Shown: positions 37,393-47,092 of the stretch, in pieces
Layout: every line of letters starts with the position of its first letter
Numbering within the stretch: position 1 is the first letter of the stretch
Assembly: GCF_907164555.1 (NCBI RefSeq)
Contig: NZ_CAJQZC010000003.1
Location: 62,001 to 126,000 of the forward strand
DNA: 64,000 nucleotides
From: Paraburkholderia saeva
Lineage (GTDB): Bacteria > Pseudomonadota > Gammaproteobacteria > Burkholderiales > Burkholderiaceae
Direction of reading: 5' to 3'
Position numbers and translations under genes: made by a program
Notes under the pieces: model-generated
What the model saw: only the letters and a program-made list of their open reading frames with translations
The model's database searches: none
Told to the model about the DNA's origin: nothing

Positions 37393-37658
37393 AATTTGTT
37401 GAGGCCGGAAATTTATCTGGCTGGGTACGCATTACGTTGTTCGTGGTCGGCCTTACCGCATTCGGCATGAGCCTCGCGCTCGATTGGTTGCCGCGCGGGC
37501 TCAGGATGGCGGCTTTCCTGTTGGGCTTTGGGCTAATGGCTGTAGGCGGAATTTCTAGTCGCGCCCACATGCTTAACATCAAACCCTTCGACAACAGCTA
37601 CAAGAAGGCGCGCGAGAGCTACAAAACCGAAGGCGATAAGCAGGATGAACCGAAATGA
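37389..37658 (+). CDS. Putative CDI immunity protein, two membrane helices
   Basis: 89 residues from ATG 37389, which overlaps the toxin stop; AAGG lies just upstream. Two hydrophobic helices (VRITLFVVGLTAFGMSLAL and MAAFLLGFGLMAVGGIS) and a basic hydrophilic tail. I recognise no family. Position directly after a CdiA C-terminus, overlap and small size make it the cognate immunity gene (inference). A membrane immunity protein suits a membrane-targeting toxin. Confidence 0.7.
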   Translation: MKFVEAGNLSGWVRITLFVVGLTAFGMSLALDWLPRGLRMAAFLLGFGLMAVGGISSRAHMLNIKPFDNSYKKARESYKTEGDKQDEPK

Positions 37659-38014
37659 AGCAAACGAAATTCGGCGTCGCACAGCTGGTACTCCACCTGT
37701 CTTCGATCCTGCAAGTGGTGGTGGCGCTAATGGCGGCAACCGTAGTGGTTCCCTTTGGTTTCGCCCCGCAAGCCTCGACAACGCAGCGCGTCTCGACGAT
37801 CAATAATGCGATCGCCAAGACACTTTATTTTACCGTCGGGTACGCCTTGCTGGCTCGGTGCCTGAATCGCTGTACAGGCCTAGTCCGACGTATTGCTTCG
37901 GGCATATTCCTCATCAACACCGGCGTTGCCGCGCTAGCGAAAGGTGCTCAAGCCAACGCTATCCAGCATCGACGTGCACCTTGCCAACACTGGCGCTATT
38001 TCGATGTGGAGTGA
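37655..38014 (+). CDS. Small membrane protein in CDI cassette, probably frameshifted
   Basis: 119 residues, ATGA overlap with the preceding gene. Two to three hydrophobic helices (LQVVVALMAATVVVPFGF, ALLARCL, GIFLINTGVAALAK). After residue 98 the composition changes to His/Arg/Cys/Trp-rich (QHRRAPCQHWRYF), typical of a wrong frame. In the frame starting at 37938 coherent coding continues to a TAG at 38087 (KPTLSSIDVHLANTG ... NRPSKPDVCH). Removing one A in the run near 37940-37942 would join the two parts into about 144 residues. Function unknown; it may be a second immunity or accessory protein. Confidence 0.6.
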   Translation: MKQTKFGVAQLVLHLSSILQVVVALMAATVVVPFGFAPQASTTQRVSTINNAIAKTLYFTVGYALLARCLNRCTGLVRRIASGIFLINTGVAALAKGAQANAIQHRRAPCQHWRYFDVE

Positions 38015-38158
38015 GCGTGGATTGGTCCAAAAAGATGTATGGATAGACCCGCGAAACCGACCGTCAAAACCAGATGTCTGTCACTAGTCGGGGCTATTAG
38101 TTCAACCGGACTTGTACAACAGAATGTTTCACCCCAATGGAAAACGAGGAAGCTGTTC

Positions 38159-38512
38159 ATGTTCAAAAACTTAGCATTTATTCTCTTAATCGCTGCACTT
38201 TCTGCTTGCGCCTTCAATTCAGGCGAAAGAAGTGGCAATCTAACGCTTGAGAACGCGAGTCAGGAGTCGCTGGCTAGTCAGTTCAAGCCTGACATTGCAA
38301 CTAGAGATGACGTTGTAAGCCAGCTGGGGCCGCCCGACAAAAAGATAACGGCCGGGTCCTTGGAGGTTTGGACATATTCATACGCATCGAATGCTTACGT
38401 CATGGTGGCATTTGCTGCTGTTCCGACAGGTGCGAAGAAAGTCGCAAATTTTTATTTTGACGATAAAACCGGAGTGTTGAAGAAGGTCGAGCTCGATATG
38501 CATCGAGGATAA
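38159..38512 (+). CDS. BcpO-like small lipoprotein with BamE/SmpA-like domain
   Basis: 117 residues from ATG 38159 (GAGGAAG seven bases upstream; the longer frame to 38039 has no such site). Signal peptide with lipobox ALSAC (Cys about 18). The domain IATRDDVVSQLGPPDK and LEVWTYSYAS resembles the SmpA/OmlA (BamE-like) fold. Burkholderia-type CDI loci (bcpAIOB) carry a small lipoprotein gene, bcpO, between the immunity gene and the transporter, which is this position. Its role in CDI is not settled. Confidence 0.72.
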   Translation: MFKNLAFILLIAALSACAFNSGERSGNLTLENASQESLASQFKPDIATRDDVVSQLGPPDKKITAGSLEVWTYSYASNAYVMVAFAAVPTGAKKVANFYFDDKTGVLKKVELDMHRG

Positions 38513-38514
38513 CG

Positions 38515-38712
38515 TGTCGCGGCTGGAGCGATTGCTATCGTATCGCCCCGGTCCCGGTTGACCGTTACAACCGTCAGTTGCATCCGACGGAAACGCAGTG
38601 GATCAAGAACAACGCGGCGGCCTATGCAAAGCAGCAGGGTTTTACTGTTGACCAAGCGATTAACGACTTGAACCTGGGAAGGATAAACCGAAGTGAGGTA
38701 TTCGAAAGTTGA
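38515..38712 (+). pseudogene. Orphan pre-toxin fragment of a second CdiA-type C-terminus
   Basis: A frame without a proper start encodes APVPVDRYNRQLHPTETQ followed by about 35 more residues (AYAKQQGFTVDQAINDLN) and a TGA at 38710. The block VDRYNRQLHP matches VDRFNRQLHP of the main pre-toxin (36595-36630 region), including the following helix. No toxin domain follows. Orphan, promoterless cdiA-CT pieces downstream of the main genes are a known feature of CDI loci and feed toxin exchange by recombination. Confidence 0.7.
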
Positions 38713-38872
38713 TCAATTGATCTTTGACGACGGCTGGAAGGGAATCGTCACGCGGATTCTTCTGGTGTCCGGGGCCTATTTCGGCATTCTATATCTTCCG
38801 GATATGGACAATTGGGGCGTCCGTCCACTGGCACTGGCGCTCCGCATCGGAAAGGCGGTTGAGAAGTCGTAG
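38693..38872 (+). CDS. 59-residue ORF overlapping the orphan toxin fragment (candidate immunity)
   Basis: GTG at 38693 with GGAAGG ten bases upstream, TAG at 38870. One hydrophobic helix (VTRILLVSGAYFGILYL). It overlaps the end of the orphan pre-toxin fragment by 20 bases, as immunity genes often do. It matches no family I know and may be truncated. Confidence 0.4.
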   Translation: MRYSKVDQLIFDDGWKGIVTRILLVSGAYFGILYLPDMDNWGVRPLALALRIGKAVEKS

Positions 38873-39029
38873 CGATTGGTTTCATGCTGGTGATTGGACT
38901 GCTTAGGCTCATCGTCGTTAGCATTCCAAATCGATCAAGGCATTAAATCCAGAAAAGCATTTAGTGCGACTGTTGCTCTCCCTCGCTTGCATCGTCGCGC
39001 GACGAGCAGAATCAAGGTCTGGAATAACC

Positions 39030-40784
39030 ATGAAACTCAGAAAGAGGCTGGCGGCACTGCCGCTCACAGCCCTGGTATCGCTCGCGTCGAACGCGCAGCA
39101 TGCGCCCACGCCAGCGGACGAAGCCGCTGCCGCGCGGGCCAACGCCGGGCAGAACCAGCAAATCCAGCAGCAGCGTGAGGCACAGCAGCGCGACGCAATC
39201 GTGCAGGCACCCGCTGTGCGTTCGACCCTTCCGACATTCGAGGGCTATCCGTTGCTGCCGGTCGAGACGCCATGCTTCCGCATCGGCACGTTCGCGCTCG
39301 ATGTCCCGACGACGCTGCCCGATGCGATGCGCAGCAAGGGAGCGTCGGCCCTATCATTGGACCCGTTCGCCTTCGCGCGCGAATGGCTCGATCACTACAA
39401 GGGCCTGTGCGTCGGCAAGGCCGGCATTGACACACTGACCAAAGGACTGCAGCAGGCGATCCTGAGTCGCGGATACGTGACCACGCGCGTGCTCGTCCCG
39501 CAGCAGGACCTGTCCAGCGGCACACTGGCATTTGCACTCGTCCCCGGCGTCGTGCACCAGCTCCGCTTTGCCGACCCTGACACACGCGGCACCCTGAAAT
39601 CCGCATTCCCGGCAAGCGACGGCGACCTGCTGGACCTGCGCGACCTTGAGCAGGGCCTGGAGCAGATGAAGCGTGTCGCGTCGCAGGACGTGGACATGAA
39701 GATCGAGCCGACCGATACACCCGGCGAAAGCGATGTCGTGGTGACAGTGAAGCGCTCGAAGCCGTGGAGCTTTGTCGCATCCGTCGATAACTCGGGTACG
39801 GACGCGACCGGCAAGTGGCAAGGCAACATGAGCCTCGGCATCGACAATCCGCTCGGTCTGAACGATGTGTTCACGGTCGGCGCTAACCAGGACCTTTCGT
39901 TCGGCAACAAGTCGCTCGGTTCACACGGATTCAATGGCTCGTATTCCGTGCCATGGGGTTACTGGACGGCCACGCTGTCGGGCAACACGAACACCTACTA
40001 CCAGAACATCGCGGGCGTGAACCAGACGTTCGTGTCCAGCGGCAATTCGCAGACCGCCGCACTCAGGCTTGCGCGTGTACTGAGGCGTAGCCAGAGCGAT
40101 GTATTCGGCGTGGAGTTCCAGCTATCGAAGCGTTTCGGCGAGAGCTTCATTGACGACGCCGACATCCCGCAGCAGCGACGTAACAACACGTTCATCGAAG
40201 CGGGCCTGACCGATCGGCATTACTTCGGCGCGTCGCAGTTCGACGGCACGCTCGCGTACCGACAGGGGATCGGTGGCCTTGGTGCGACGCCCGACCCGTA
40301 TCCAGAGGGGCCGACGTACCGTTACCACATGGCCGTGCTCGATGCGAATCTGTCGGTGCCGTTTTCCGTCGCCCAACAGGGCTTCCGTTACGTGACGACC
40401 GTGCACGCCCAATTAACCGACGACACGCTGTTCTATCTGGACGACCTGACCATCGGCAGCCGTTACACCGTGCGTGGCTTCGACGGCGAAACCATGCTGG
40501 CGGCAGAGAAGGGCTTTTACTGGCGCAACGAGCTGCAATGGCCCATCGGCCAGACCGGGCAGGCGTTGTACGCGGGGATCGATTATGGACGCGTGTTCGG
40601 CCCGAACACGGCATATCTGGCCGGGACGCAACTGGCGGGTATGGTGATTGGGATTCGAGGCGGTGTGCCTTCGCGCTTTGCGGGACTCTCATATGACCTG
40701 TTCGCGGGTACGCCGATCTACAAGCCCAAGGGATTTTCAACTTCGCGTGTGACCGCGGGCGTGCAGGCGACGGCACAGTTCTAG
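39030..40784 (+). CDS. bcpB: Two-partner secretion outer-membrane transporter (BcpB/CdiB, TpsB family)
   Basis: 584 residues from ATG 39030. Signal peptide about 1-25. A Gln/Ala-rich linker (residues about 30-60) leads to POTRA domains (CFRIGTFALDV, ILSRGYVTTRVLVPQQDLSSG), then a 16-strand barrel domain starting near KPWSFVASVDNSG. The conserved VRGF motif of the L6 loop is present (YTVRGFDGETMLA), as is a C-terminal aromatic residue (AQF). Length is normal and no lesion was seen, so the exporter may still work although its BcpA substrate is broken in this window. Confidence 0.9.
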   Translation: MKLRKRLAALPLTALVSLASNAQHAPTPADEAAAARANAGQNQQIQQQREAQQRDAIVQAPAVRSTLPTFEGYPLLPVETPCFRIGTFALDVPTTLPDAMRSKGASALSLDPFAFAREWLDHYKGLCVGKAGIDTLTKGLQQAILSRGYVTTRVLVPQQDLSSGTLAFALVPGVVHQLRFADPDTRGTLKSAFPASDGDLLDLRDLEQGLEQMKRVASQDVDMKIEPTDTPGESDVVVTVKRSKPWSFVASVDNSGTDATGKWQGNMSLGIDNPLGLNDVFTVGANQDLSFGNKSLGSHGFNGSYSVPWGYWTATLSGNTNTYYQNIAGVNQTFVSSGNSQTAALRLARVLRRSQSDVFGVEFQLSKRFGESFIDDADIPQQRRNNTFIEAGLTDRHYFGASQFDGTLAYRQGIGGLGATPDPYPEGPTYRYHMAVLDANLSVPFSVAQQGFRYVTTVHAQLTDDTLFYLDDLTIGSRYTVRGFDGETMLAAEKGFYWRNELQWPIGQTGQALYAGIDYGRVFGPNTAYLAGTQLAGMVIGIRGGVPSRFAGLSYDLFAGTPIYKPKGFSTSRVTAGVQATAQF

Positions 40785-40870
40785 TCGCAATGGCGACAAG
40801 GCCGATGCTCTTGAAAGCAGCGCCCATTTGCAGAACGATCGCGTGGCGCGCGGAATCCAGCGAATAACCG

Positions 40871-40896
40871 AAAAAAAAGCCCGACCAGGTCGGGCT
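40871..40896 (-). terminator. Rho-independent terminator after acnA
   Basis: Read leftward, the stem AGCCCGA/TCGGGCT (40890-40896 with 40878-40884), loop of five, is followed by eight T. It lies 60 bp after the acnA stop. Confidence 0.85.
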
Positions 40897-40958
40897 TCGA
40901 AATTGCCGCAGCCCCGAAAGGCCGCGACACCTGCAAAAGCTTTCTGCTAATGCAATGC

Positions 40959-43676
40959 TTACGCTGCGAGCAGCGAGCGCAGAACGAACGGCAGAATGCC
41001 GCCGTGCTTGTAGTAGTCGACTTCGATCGGCGTGTCGATACGCAGCAGAACCTGCACGCGCTGCGACTTGCCGTCCTTGCGATGGATCACGAGCGTCACT
41101 TCCTGCTGCGGCTTGAAGTCTGCGCCGAGGCCTTCGATGTCGTACGTTTCGTCGCCGGTGATGCCAAGCGACTGCACGCTGTCCGAGCCCTTGAACTGCA
41201 GCGGCAGCACGCCCATGCCGACCAGGTTCGAACGGTGGATCCGCTCGAAGCTGCGTGCGACCACAACCTTCACGCCCAGCAGTTGCGTACCCTTCGCTGC
41301 CCAGTCACGCGACGAGCCCGTGCCGTACTCTTCGCCCGCGAAGATGACAGTCGGCGTGCCTTCGGCGATGTACTTCATCGCGGCGTCGTAGATGAACGCC
41401 TGTTCGCCGGACGGCTGTTGAATCGTCAGGCCGCCTTCGACGCGCGTGCCGTCTGCCTTCGCCGGGATCATCAGGTTCTTGATCCGGACGTTCGCGAACG
41501 TGCCGCGCATCATCACGTCGTGGTTGCCGCGGCGCGAGCCGTAGCTGTTGAAGTCGGCCTTCTGCACGCCGTTTGCCTTCAGCCACTTGCCTGCCGGCGA
41601 ATCTTCCTTGATCGAGCCAGCCGGGCTGATGTGGTCGGTCGTGACCGAGTCACCGAAGATGCCCAGTGCGCGCGCGCCCTTGACCGGGGCGATGCTTGCA
41701 GCCGGCGTCATCGAGAAGTCCTTGCCGAAGAACGGCGGCTCAGCGATGTACGTCGACTTCGGCCAGTCGTAGACCTGGCCTTCCTCGCCTTCGATCTTGC
41801 TCCACAGGTCGCCCTTCTTCGTCAGCTGGGCGTAGTTCGCGCGGAATGCGTCGGCGTCCAGTGCGAACTTGAGCAGTGCGTTGACTTCGTCGCTCGTCGG
41901 CCAGATGTCGCCGAGGAAGATGTCCCTGCCGCCCTTGCCCTTGCCGACCGGTTCCGTCATCAGGTCGCGCGTGATGTTGCCGGCGATCGCGTAAGCGACG
42001 ACGAGCGGCGGCGAGGCCAGGAAGTTCGCGCGGATGTTCGGGTGAATACGTGCTTCGAAGTTACGGTTGCCGGACAGCACGGCTGCCGCGACGATGTCGT
42101 TCTTCGTGATCGCTTCGTTCAGTTCCGGCGTGAGGTCGCCCGCGTTGCCGATGCAGGTCGTGCAGCCGTAAGCGGCGAGCGTGAACCCGAGCTTGTCGAG
42201 GAACGGCAGGAGGCCGGTCTTCGTCAGGTATTCGGTGACGATACGCGATCCCGGAGCGAGCGACGTCTTGATGTGCGGCGCAACGGTCAGGCCGGCTTCG
42301 ACGGCCTTCTTCGCCAGCAAACCGGCGGCCAGCAGCACGCTCGGGTTCGACGTGTTCGTGCACGACGTGATCGCGGCGATCAGGATGTCGCCGTTCTTCA
42401 CGTTCACGCCGTTCGACGTGGTGTACTGTGCGTCGAGGTCAGCGGCCTTCTTCGCAAAGCCGTTTTCGGCGACCGGCTTCGAGAACAGATCACCGAACGT
42501 CGACTTCACGTTGCCGATTTCGATGCGGTCCTGCGGACGCTTCGGTCCTGCCAGCGACGGTGCAACCGTGCCGAGGTCGAGCGTGACGACCTTCGTGTAG
42601 TCGATCTGGCCAGCCTTCGGAATACCGAACAGGTTCTGCGCCTTGAAGTAGTTCTCGAACGCCGAGATTTCTGCGTCGGTGCGGCCCGTGCCCTTGAAGT
42701 AGTCGATCGTCTTTTCGTCGACCGGGAAGAAGCCCATCGTCGCGCCGTATTCCGGCGCCATGTTGCCGATCGTCGCACGGTCCGGCAGCGACAGCGACTT
42801 CGTGCCTTCGCCGAAGAATTCGACGAACTTGCCGACGACCTTTTCCTTGCGCAGCAGTTCGGTCACGGTCAGCACCAGGTCGGTGGCCGTCACACCTTCG
42901 CGCAGCTTGCCCTTCAGTTCCACGCCGACCACATCCGGCGTCAGGAAGTACACCGGCTGGCCGAGCATGCCGGCTTCCGCCTCGATGCCGCCCACGCCCC
43001 AGCCCACCACGCCGATACCGTTGATCATGGTGGTGTGGCTGTCGGTGCCGACGAGCGAATCCGGGTAGTACACGGTGTCGTTGCCGTCAGCCTTCTTGTG
43101 CACACCGCGTGCGAGGTATTCCAGGTTCACCTGGTGGACGATACCGACGCCCGGCGGCACGACCTTGAACGTGTCGAATGCCTGCATGCCCCACTTCATG
43201 AACTGGTAGCGCTCGTTGTTGCGCTGGAATTCCAGTTTCATGTTGAGGTCGAGCGCGTTCTTTTCGCGGAAGTGATCGATCTGCACCGAGTGATCGACAA
43301 CCAGATCGACCGGGACCAGCGGTTCGATCGACTTCGGGTCCTTGCCCACGCGCTTTGCGACGCCGCGCATGGCAGCGATGTCGGCGAGGAGCGGCACGCC
43401 GGTAAAGTCCTGCAGCACGACGCGCGACACGACAAACGGGATTTCGTCGACGCGTGCTGCGTTCGGCTTCCAGTTGATCAGTTGCGCGATGTGTTCTTCG
43501 GAGATCTTTTTGCCGTCGTAGTTACGCAGCACGGATTCCAGCACGATGCGGATCGAAACCGGCAGACGGTCGATCTTGACGTTGAGTGCCTTGCCAAGTT
43601 GCGGCAGCGAATAGAACTTGGCTTTGCCGGAACCGCTGTCGAATTCCTTGAGCGTTTTGTGGAGATTGTGGGCCAT
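40959..43676 (-). CDS. acnA: Aconitate hydratase AcnA
   Basis: 905 residues, normal for AcnA. [4Fe-4S] cysteines are in [12 protein letters not shown] and [10 protein letters not shown]. The swivel domain carries the [14 protein letters not shown] block. It isomerises citrate and isocitrate via cis-aconitate, and in this position it can also hydrate 2-methyl-cis-aconitate. It is the last gene of the prpC-prpD-acnA row, 50 bp after prpD. No AcnD/PrpF pair is present, so PrpD plus AcnA is the likely methylcitrate route. Confidence 0.95.
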   Translation of the reverse strand: MAHNLHKTLKEFDSGSGKAKFYSLPQLGKALNVKIDRLPVSIRIVLESVLRNYDGKKISEEHIAQLINWKPNAARVDEIPFVVSRVVLQDFTGVPLLADIAAMRGVAKRVGKDPKSIEPLVPVDLVVDHSVQIDHFREKNALDLNMKLEFQRNNERYQFMKWGMQAFDTFKVVPPGVGIVHQVNLEYLARGVHKKADGNDTVYYPDSLVGTDSHTTMINGIGVVGWGVGGIEAEAGMLGQPVYFLTPDVVGVELKGKLREGVTATDLVLTVTELLRKEKVVGKFVEFFGEGTKSLSLPDRATIGNMAPEYGATMGFFPVDEKTIDYFKGTGRTDAEISAFENYFKAQNLFGIPKAGQIDYTKVVTLDLGTVAPSLAGPKRPQDRIEIGNVKSTFGDLFSKPVAENGFAKKAADLDAQYTTSNGVNVKNGDILIAAITSCTNTSNPSVLLAAGLLAKKAVEAGLTVAPHIKTSLAPGSRIVTEYLTKTGLLPFLDKLGFTLAAYGCTTCIGNAGDLTPELNEAITKNDIVAAAVLSGNRNFEARIHPNIRANFLASPPLVVAYAIAGNITRDLMTEPVGKGKGGRDIFLGDIWPTSDEVNALLKFALDADAFRANYAQLTKKGDLWSKIEGEEGQVYDWPKSTYIAEPPFFGKDFSMTPAASIAPVKGARALGIFGDSVTTDHISPAGSIKEDSPAGKWLKANGVQKADFNSYGSRRGNHDVMMRGTFANVRIKNLMIPAKADGTRVEGGLTIQQPSGEQAFIYDAAMKYIAEGTPTVIFAGEEYGTGSSRDWAAKGTQLLGVKVVVARSFERIHRSNLVGMGVLPLQFKGSDSVQSLGITGDETYDIEGLGADFKPQQEVTLVIHRKDGKSQRVQVLLRIDTPIEVDYYKHGGILPFVLRSLLAA

Positions 43677-43726
43677 GGTTTATTCCTGGGGTTTTCGAGG
43701 AAATGACGTTGCTACGTTTCTACTAA

Positions 43727-45178
43727 CTAGATCACATACAGATCGACGTATTCATTGACCGGCATCGCTTCGAGCTTTGCCTGATCCAGCGACACGTCGA
43801 GAATCGCCTGTTGCTGCTTCGCCGGGAAACGTCGGGCGAGGTTGGTCCGGAACTTCTCGACCAGCAGCGGGATGCCGTCGTGACGGCGACGCCTGTGGCC
43901 GACTGGATATTCGACGGCGACTTCGTCGAACTTCGAACCGTCATTGAACTCGACCGTCAGCGCATTCGCAATCGAACGCTTTTCCGGGTCGTGATAATCC
44001 TTCGTGAACTGCGTGTCTTCGACGCATTCCATCCTGTCGCGCAACGCATCGATACGGGCATCCTGTGCGACCGAATCTTCGTAATCGGCTGCGGTCAGGC
44101 GCCCGTGAACCAGCGGCACGGCGATCATGTACTGGATGCAGTGATCGCGGTCGGCCGGGTTATCCAGCGGACCCTTTTTATCGATGATGCGGAGTGCCGC
44201 TTCGTGCGTGCGGATTGTGATCTTCCTGATGTCTTCGACTTTCCTGCCTTTTGCACGAAGCTGTTCGTGCAAGCTCATCGCCGCTTCCACGGCGGTCTGC
44301 GCGTGGAATTCAGCCGGGAAGGAAATCTTGAACAGTACATTTTCCATCACATACGAACCATACGGACGCTGGAACCTGAACGCGTTGCCCTTGAAGAGCA
44401 CGTCGTAGAAGCCCCACGTTTTCGCGGTCAAAACAGACGGATAGCCCATTTCGCCGGTCTTCGCGATCAATGCGAGACGCACGGCCCGCGAGGTCGCATC
44501 GCCCGCGGCCCACGACTTGCGCGAACCGGTGTTCGGCGAATGCCGGTACGTGCGCAGCGCGTGGCCGTCGACCAGTGCGAGCGACACCGCGTTGATGAGC
44601 TCGTCACGCGTGAGACCGATCAGCTGGCCGACCACGGCGGTCGAAGCGAGCTTCACGAGCAGCACATGGTCGAGGCCGACCTTGTTGAACGAGTTTTCGA
44701 GCGCGATACAGCCTTGAATTTCATGCGCCTTGATCATGGCGATCAGGACGTCTTGCATCGTCAGCGGCTTTTTGCCGGCGGCGATGGCGCTGCGTGAGAG
44801 CCAGTCGGCCGTGGCGAGAATGCCGCCGAGGTTGTCCGACGGATGACCCCATTCAGCGGCGAGCCACGTGTCGTTGAAGTCGAGCCACCGGATCACCGCG
44901 CCGATGTTGAACGCGGCCTGGACGGGGTCGAGCTGGAACGATGTGCCTGGTACCTTCGCGCCGTTCGGGACGATCGTGCCGGGCACGATCGGTCCCATCA
45001 GCTTCGTGCACGCCGGGTAGGTGAGCGCCTCGAGTCCGCAGCCGAGCGTGTCGATCAGGCAGTTACGCGCCGTTTCGAGCGCGAGCGCGCTGTCGATCCG
45101 GTAGTTCTGCACGTAATCGACGATATCGGCAAGCACCTGGTCCGGTTTGGGCCGGACGTTGGAGATCGGGGCGGACAT
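43727..45178 (-). CDS. prpD: 2-methylcitrate dehydratase PrpD
   Basis: 483 residues, MmgE/PrpD family, standard PrpD length. Recognisable blocks are [44 protein letters not shown] and [16 protein letters not shown]. It dehydrates 2-methylcitrate to 2-methyl-cis-aconitate in propionate breakdown. Upstream, 24 bp away, is a small periplasmic protein gene; acnA follows. prpB is not in the window. Confidence 0.93.
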   Translation of the reverse strand: MSAPISNVRPKPDQVLADIVDYVQNYRIDSALALETARNCLIDTLGCGLEALTYPACTKLMGPIVPGTIVPNGAKVPGTSFQLDPVQAAFNIGAVIRWLDFNDTWLAAEWGHPSDNLGGILATADWLSRSAIAAGKKPLTMQDVLIAMIKAHEIQGCIALENSFNKVGLDHVLLVKLASTAVVGQLIGLTRDELINAVSLALVDGHALRTYRHSPNTGSRKSWAAGDATSRAVRLALIAKTGEMGYPSVLTAKTWGFYDVLFKGNAFRFQRPYGSYVMENVLFKISFPAEFHAQTAVEAAMSLHEQLRAKGRKVEDIRKITIRTHEAALRIIDKKGPLDNPADRDHCIQYMIAVPLVHGRLTAADYEDSVAQDARIDALRDRMECVEDTQFTKDYHDPEKRSIANALTVEFNDGSKFDEVAVEYPVGHRRRRHDGIPLLVEKFRTNLARRFPAKQQQAILDVSLDQAKLEAMPVNEYVDLYVI

Positions 45179-45202
45179 CGAGGCTTCCTGGCGTAAGGAA
45201 AG

Positions 45203-45691
45203 TTACTGCGCTTTGTTGACGGCGTTCGACTGCGTCGGAGCCGGCGCGCCCTGAACCATGGCGGCCGTCTTGCACTCGTCGGCGAGACGCGAGCTGTCCT
45301 TGTCCGAGAAGAGCATTGCCTTGGTCGGGATCACGACCAGGTCCATACCCGTTGCGGCATCGTGGAAGCGGTCTGCGCCCGTCGTCGTGGTTTCACGCGG
45401 CAGGTTGTAGTTCTTGTTCGCCCAGTGGACGGTCACGATCTGGTCGCGCTTCATGTCGCCCTTCATGTCGAACGAAAGGCCTTCGTTGCACGACCACTTT
45501 TCCGAACCTTCCGGTACCGGATCGACCTTCGCTTGCTCCTCAGCCTTCGGCTTGCGCTTGATCAGGCGCTTCGGTGCCGGTGCCTTCGGTTTCGCTGCGC
45601 CCGTCGCGGTTTGCGCGAAAGCAGTGGGAGCGGCGACCAGCAACGTCGTGGAGAGTGCGCCAACGACGGTGGCGATCAGCAGTTTTTTCAT
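45203..45691 (-). CDS. Small periplasmic protein, possibly MliC-like
   Basis: 162 residues. Signal peptide about 1-26 (VVGALSTTLLVAAPTAFA), then a Lys/Pro-rich linker (to about 60) and a compact domain with two cysteines (WSCNEGLSF, ADECKTA) likely disulfide-bonded. The pattern C-x-x-G, a YNLPR strand and a late Cys recalls MliC/PliC lysozyme inhibitors, but similarity is weak. Wedged between prpC and prpD in the same direction, which is unexpected for a periplasmic protein. Confidence 0.65.
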   Translation of the reverse strand: MKKLLIATVVGALSTTLLVAAPTAFAQTATGAAKPKAPAPKRLIKRKPKAEEQAKVDPVPEGSEKWSCNEGLSFDMKGDMKRDQIVTVHWANKNYNLPRETTTTGADRFHDAATGMDLVVIPTKAMLFSDKDSSRLADECKTAAMVQGAPAPTQSNAVNKAQ

Positions 45692-45792
45692 GAGAGAAAC
45701 CTTTCTATCTAGTATCAGTTAAACGGTGGACGGCGCTAACCGCGCAACCGCCAGGGTTGAACTGCACGCGCTTCAGGAGCGCACAGCGGACG

Positions 45793-46968
45793 CTATTTTC
45801 GCTTATTTAGCGACACGAATCGTAAATTCTCAGGTCCGGTGTAATTTGCACTCGGTCGGATGATCTTGTTGTCGATGCGCTGCTCGATGATGTGCGCGCT
45901 CCAGCCCGCGGTTCGCGAGATCACGAAAAGCGGTGTGAACATCGCCGTCGGCACACCCATCATGTGATACGACACGGCGCTGAACCAGTCGAGATTCGGG
46001 AACATTTTCTTCGCATCGGCCATCACGGTTTCGAGCCGCTCGGCGATGCTGAAAAGCTTCATGTTTTCCGCTTCTTTCGACAGCTTCTTCGCGACTTCCT
46101 TGATGACCTTGTTGCGCGGGTCCGAGATCGTGTACACCGGATGACCGAAACCGATCACGACTTCCTTGTTCTCGACGCGGCGACGAATGTCCGCTTCGGC
46201 TTCATCGGGAGACTGGTAGCGCGACTGGATTTCAAACGCGACTTCATTCGCGCCGCCGTGCTTCGGGCCGCGCAGCGCGCCGATCGCGCCGGTGATCGCC
46301 GAATAGATGTCCGAGCCCGTGCCCGCGATCACGCGACCGGTAAACGTCGATGCGTTGAACTCGTGCTCGGCGTACAGGTTCAGCGACGTGTGCATCGCCT
46401 CGACCCACGACTTCGACGGCGTGACGCCATGCAGCAGATGCAGGAAGTGGCCGCCGATCGAGTCGTCGTCGGTTTCGACTTCGATGCGCTTGCCATTGTG
46501 CGAATAGTGATACCAGTAGAGCAGCATCGAACCCAGTGACGCCATCAGCCGGTCAGCGATATCGCGCGCGCCCGGCAGGTTGTGGTCGTCTTTCTCGGGC
46601 AACACGGTGCCGAGCACCGAAACGCCAGTGCGCATCACGTCCATCGGGTGCGCCGAAGCCGGAATCCATTCGAGCGCCGCTTTCACGTTCGCGGGCAGAC
46701 CGCGCAACGCCTTGAGCTTCGTCTTGTAAGCGGTCAGTTCGGCCTGCGTCGGCAGCTTTTCGTGCACGAGCAGGTACGCGATTTCCTCGAACTCGCAGGT
46801 GGTGGCGATGTCGAGAATGTCGTAGCCGCGGTAATGGAGGTCGTTGCCGGTCTTGCCGACCGTGCATAACGCCGTGTTGCCGGCCGTCACGCCGGACAGC
46901 GCGACGGATTTCTTCGGTTTGAATGCGCCGCTTTCTGACGGTGCCGCGGCTTGTGTCGTCTCGCTCAT
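45793..46968 (-). CDS. prpC: 2-methylcitrate synthase PrpC
   Basis: 391 residues from ATG 46968; a TTG nine bases upstream is possible. It is shorter than the GltA in this window (433) and resembles the PrpC class ([29 protein letters not shown]). Catalytic residues are in [13 protein letters not shown] and [13 protein letters not shown], with Asp in the C-terminal part ([10 protein letters not shown]). It condenses propionyl-CoA and oxaloacetate. First gene of the methylcitrate row. Confidence 0.93.
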   Translation of the reverse strand: MSETTQAAAPSESGAFKPKKSVALSGVTAGNTALCTVGKTGNDLHYRGYDILDIATTCEFEEIAYLLVHEKLPTQAELTAYKTKLKALRGLPANVKAALEWIPASAHPMDVMRTGVSVLGTVLPEKDDHNLPGARDIADRLMASLGSMLLYWYHYSHNGKRIEVETDDDSIGGHFLHLLHGVTPSKSWVEAMHTSLNLYAEHEFNASTFTGRVIAGTGSDIYSAITGAIGALRGPKHGGANEVAFEIQSRYQSPDEAEADIRRRVENKEVVIGFGHPVYTISDPRNKVIKEVAKKLSKEAENMKLFSIAERLETVMADAKKMFPNLDWFSAVSYHMMGVPTAMFTPLFVISRTAGWSAHIIEQRIDNKIIRPSANYTGPENLRFVSLNKRK

Positions 46969-47038
46969 CTCCAGCAATCTCCTGTATGTCCGCGCATTTT
47001 CGTTGCGGTGTTATGTCGATTACCTGCGGCCTGACAGT

Positions 47039-47063
47039 CGCGACTTTCCTGCGAAAAGTCGCG
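47039..47063 (-). other. Intergenic hairpin between CitE-like gene and prpC
   Basis: Perfect 9-bp stem CGCGACTTT/AAAGTCGCG with a 7-base loop and no T-run, 30 bp after the CitE-like stop. It may act as a weak terminator or as a processing site. Confidence 0.4.
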
Positions 47064-47092
47064 CTTCGGGACGAATGCGTTGTGTCGAATGC

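Noticed and set aside
40950..43706. 918-codon open frame on the + strand opposite acnA
   Set aside because: It is antisense to a complete AcnA gene, and its product is Arg/His/Asp/Val-rich as expected from reversed GC-rich codons.
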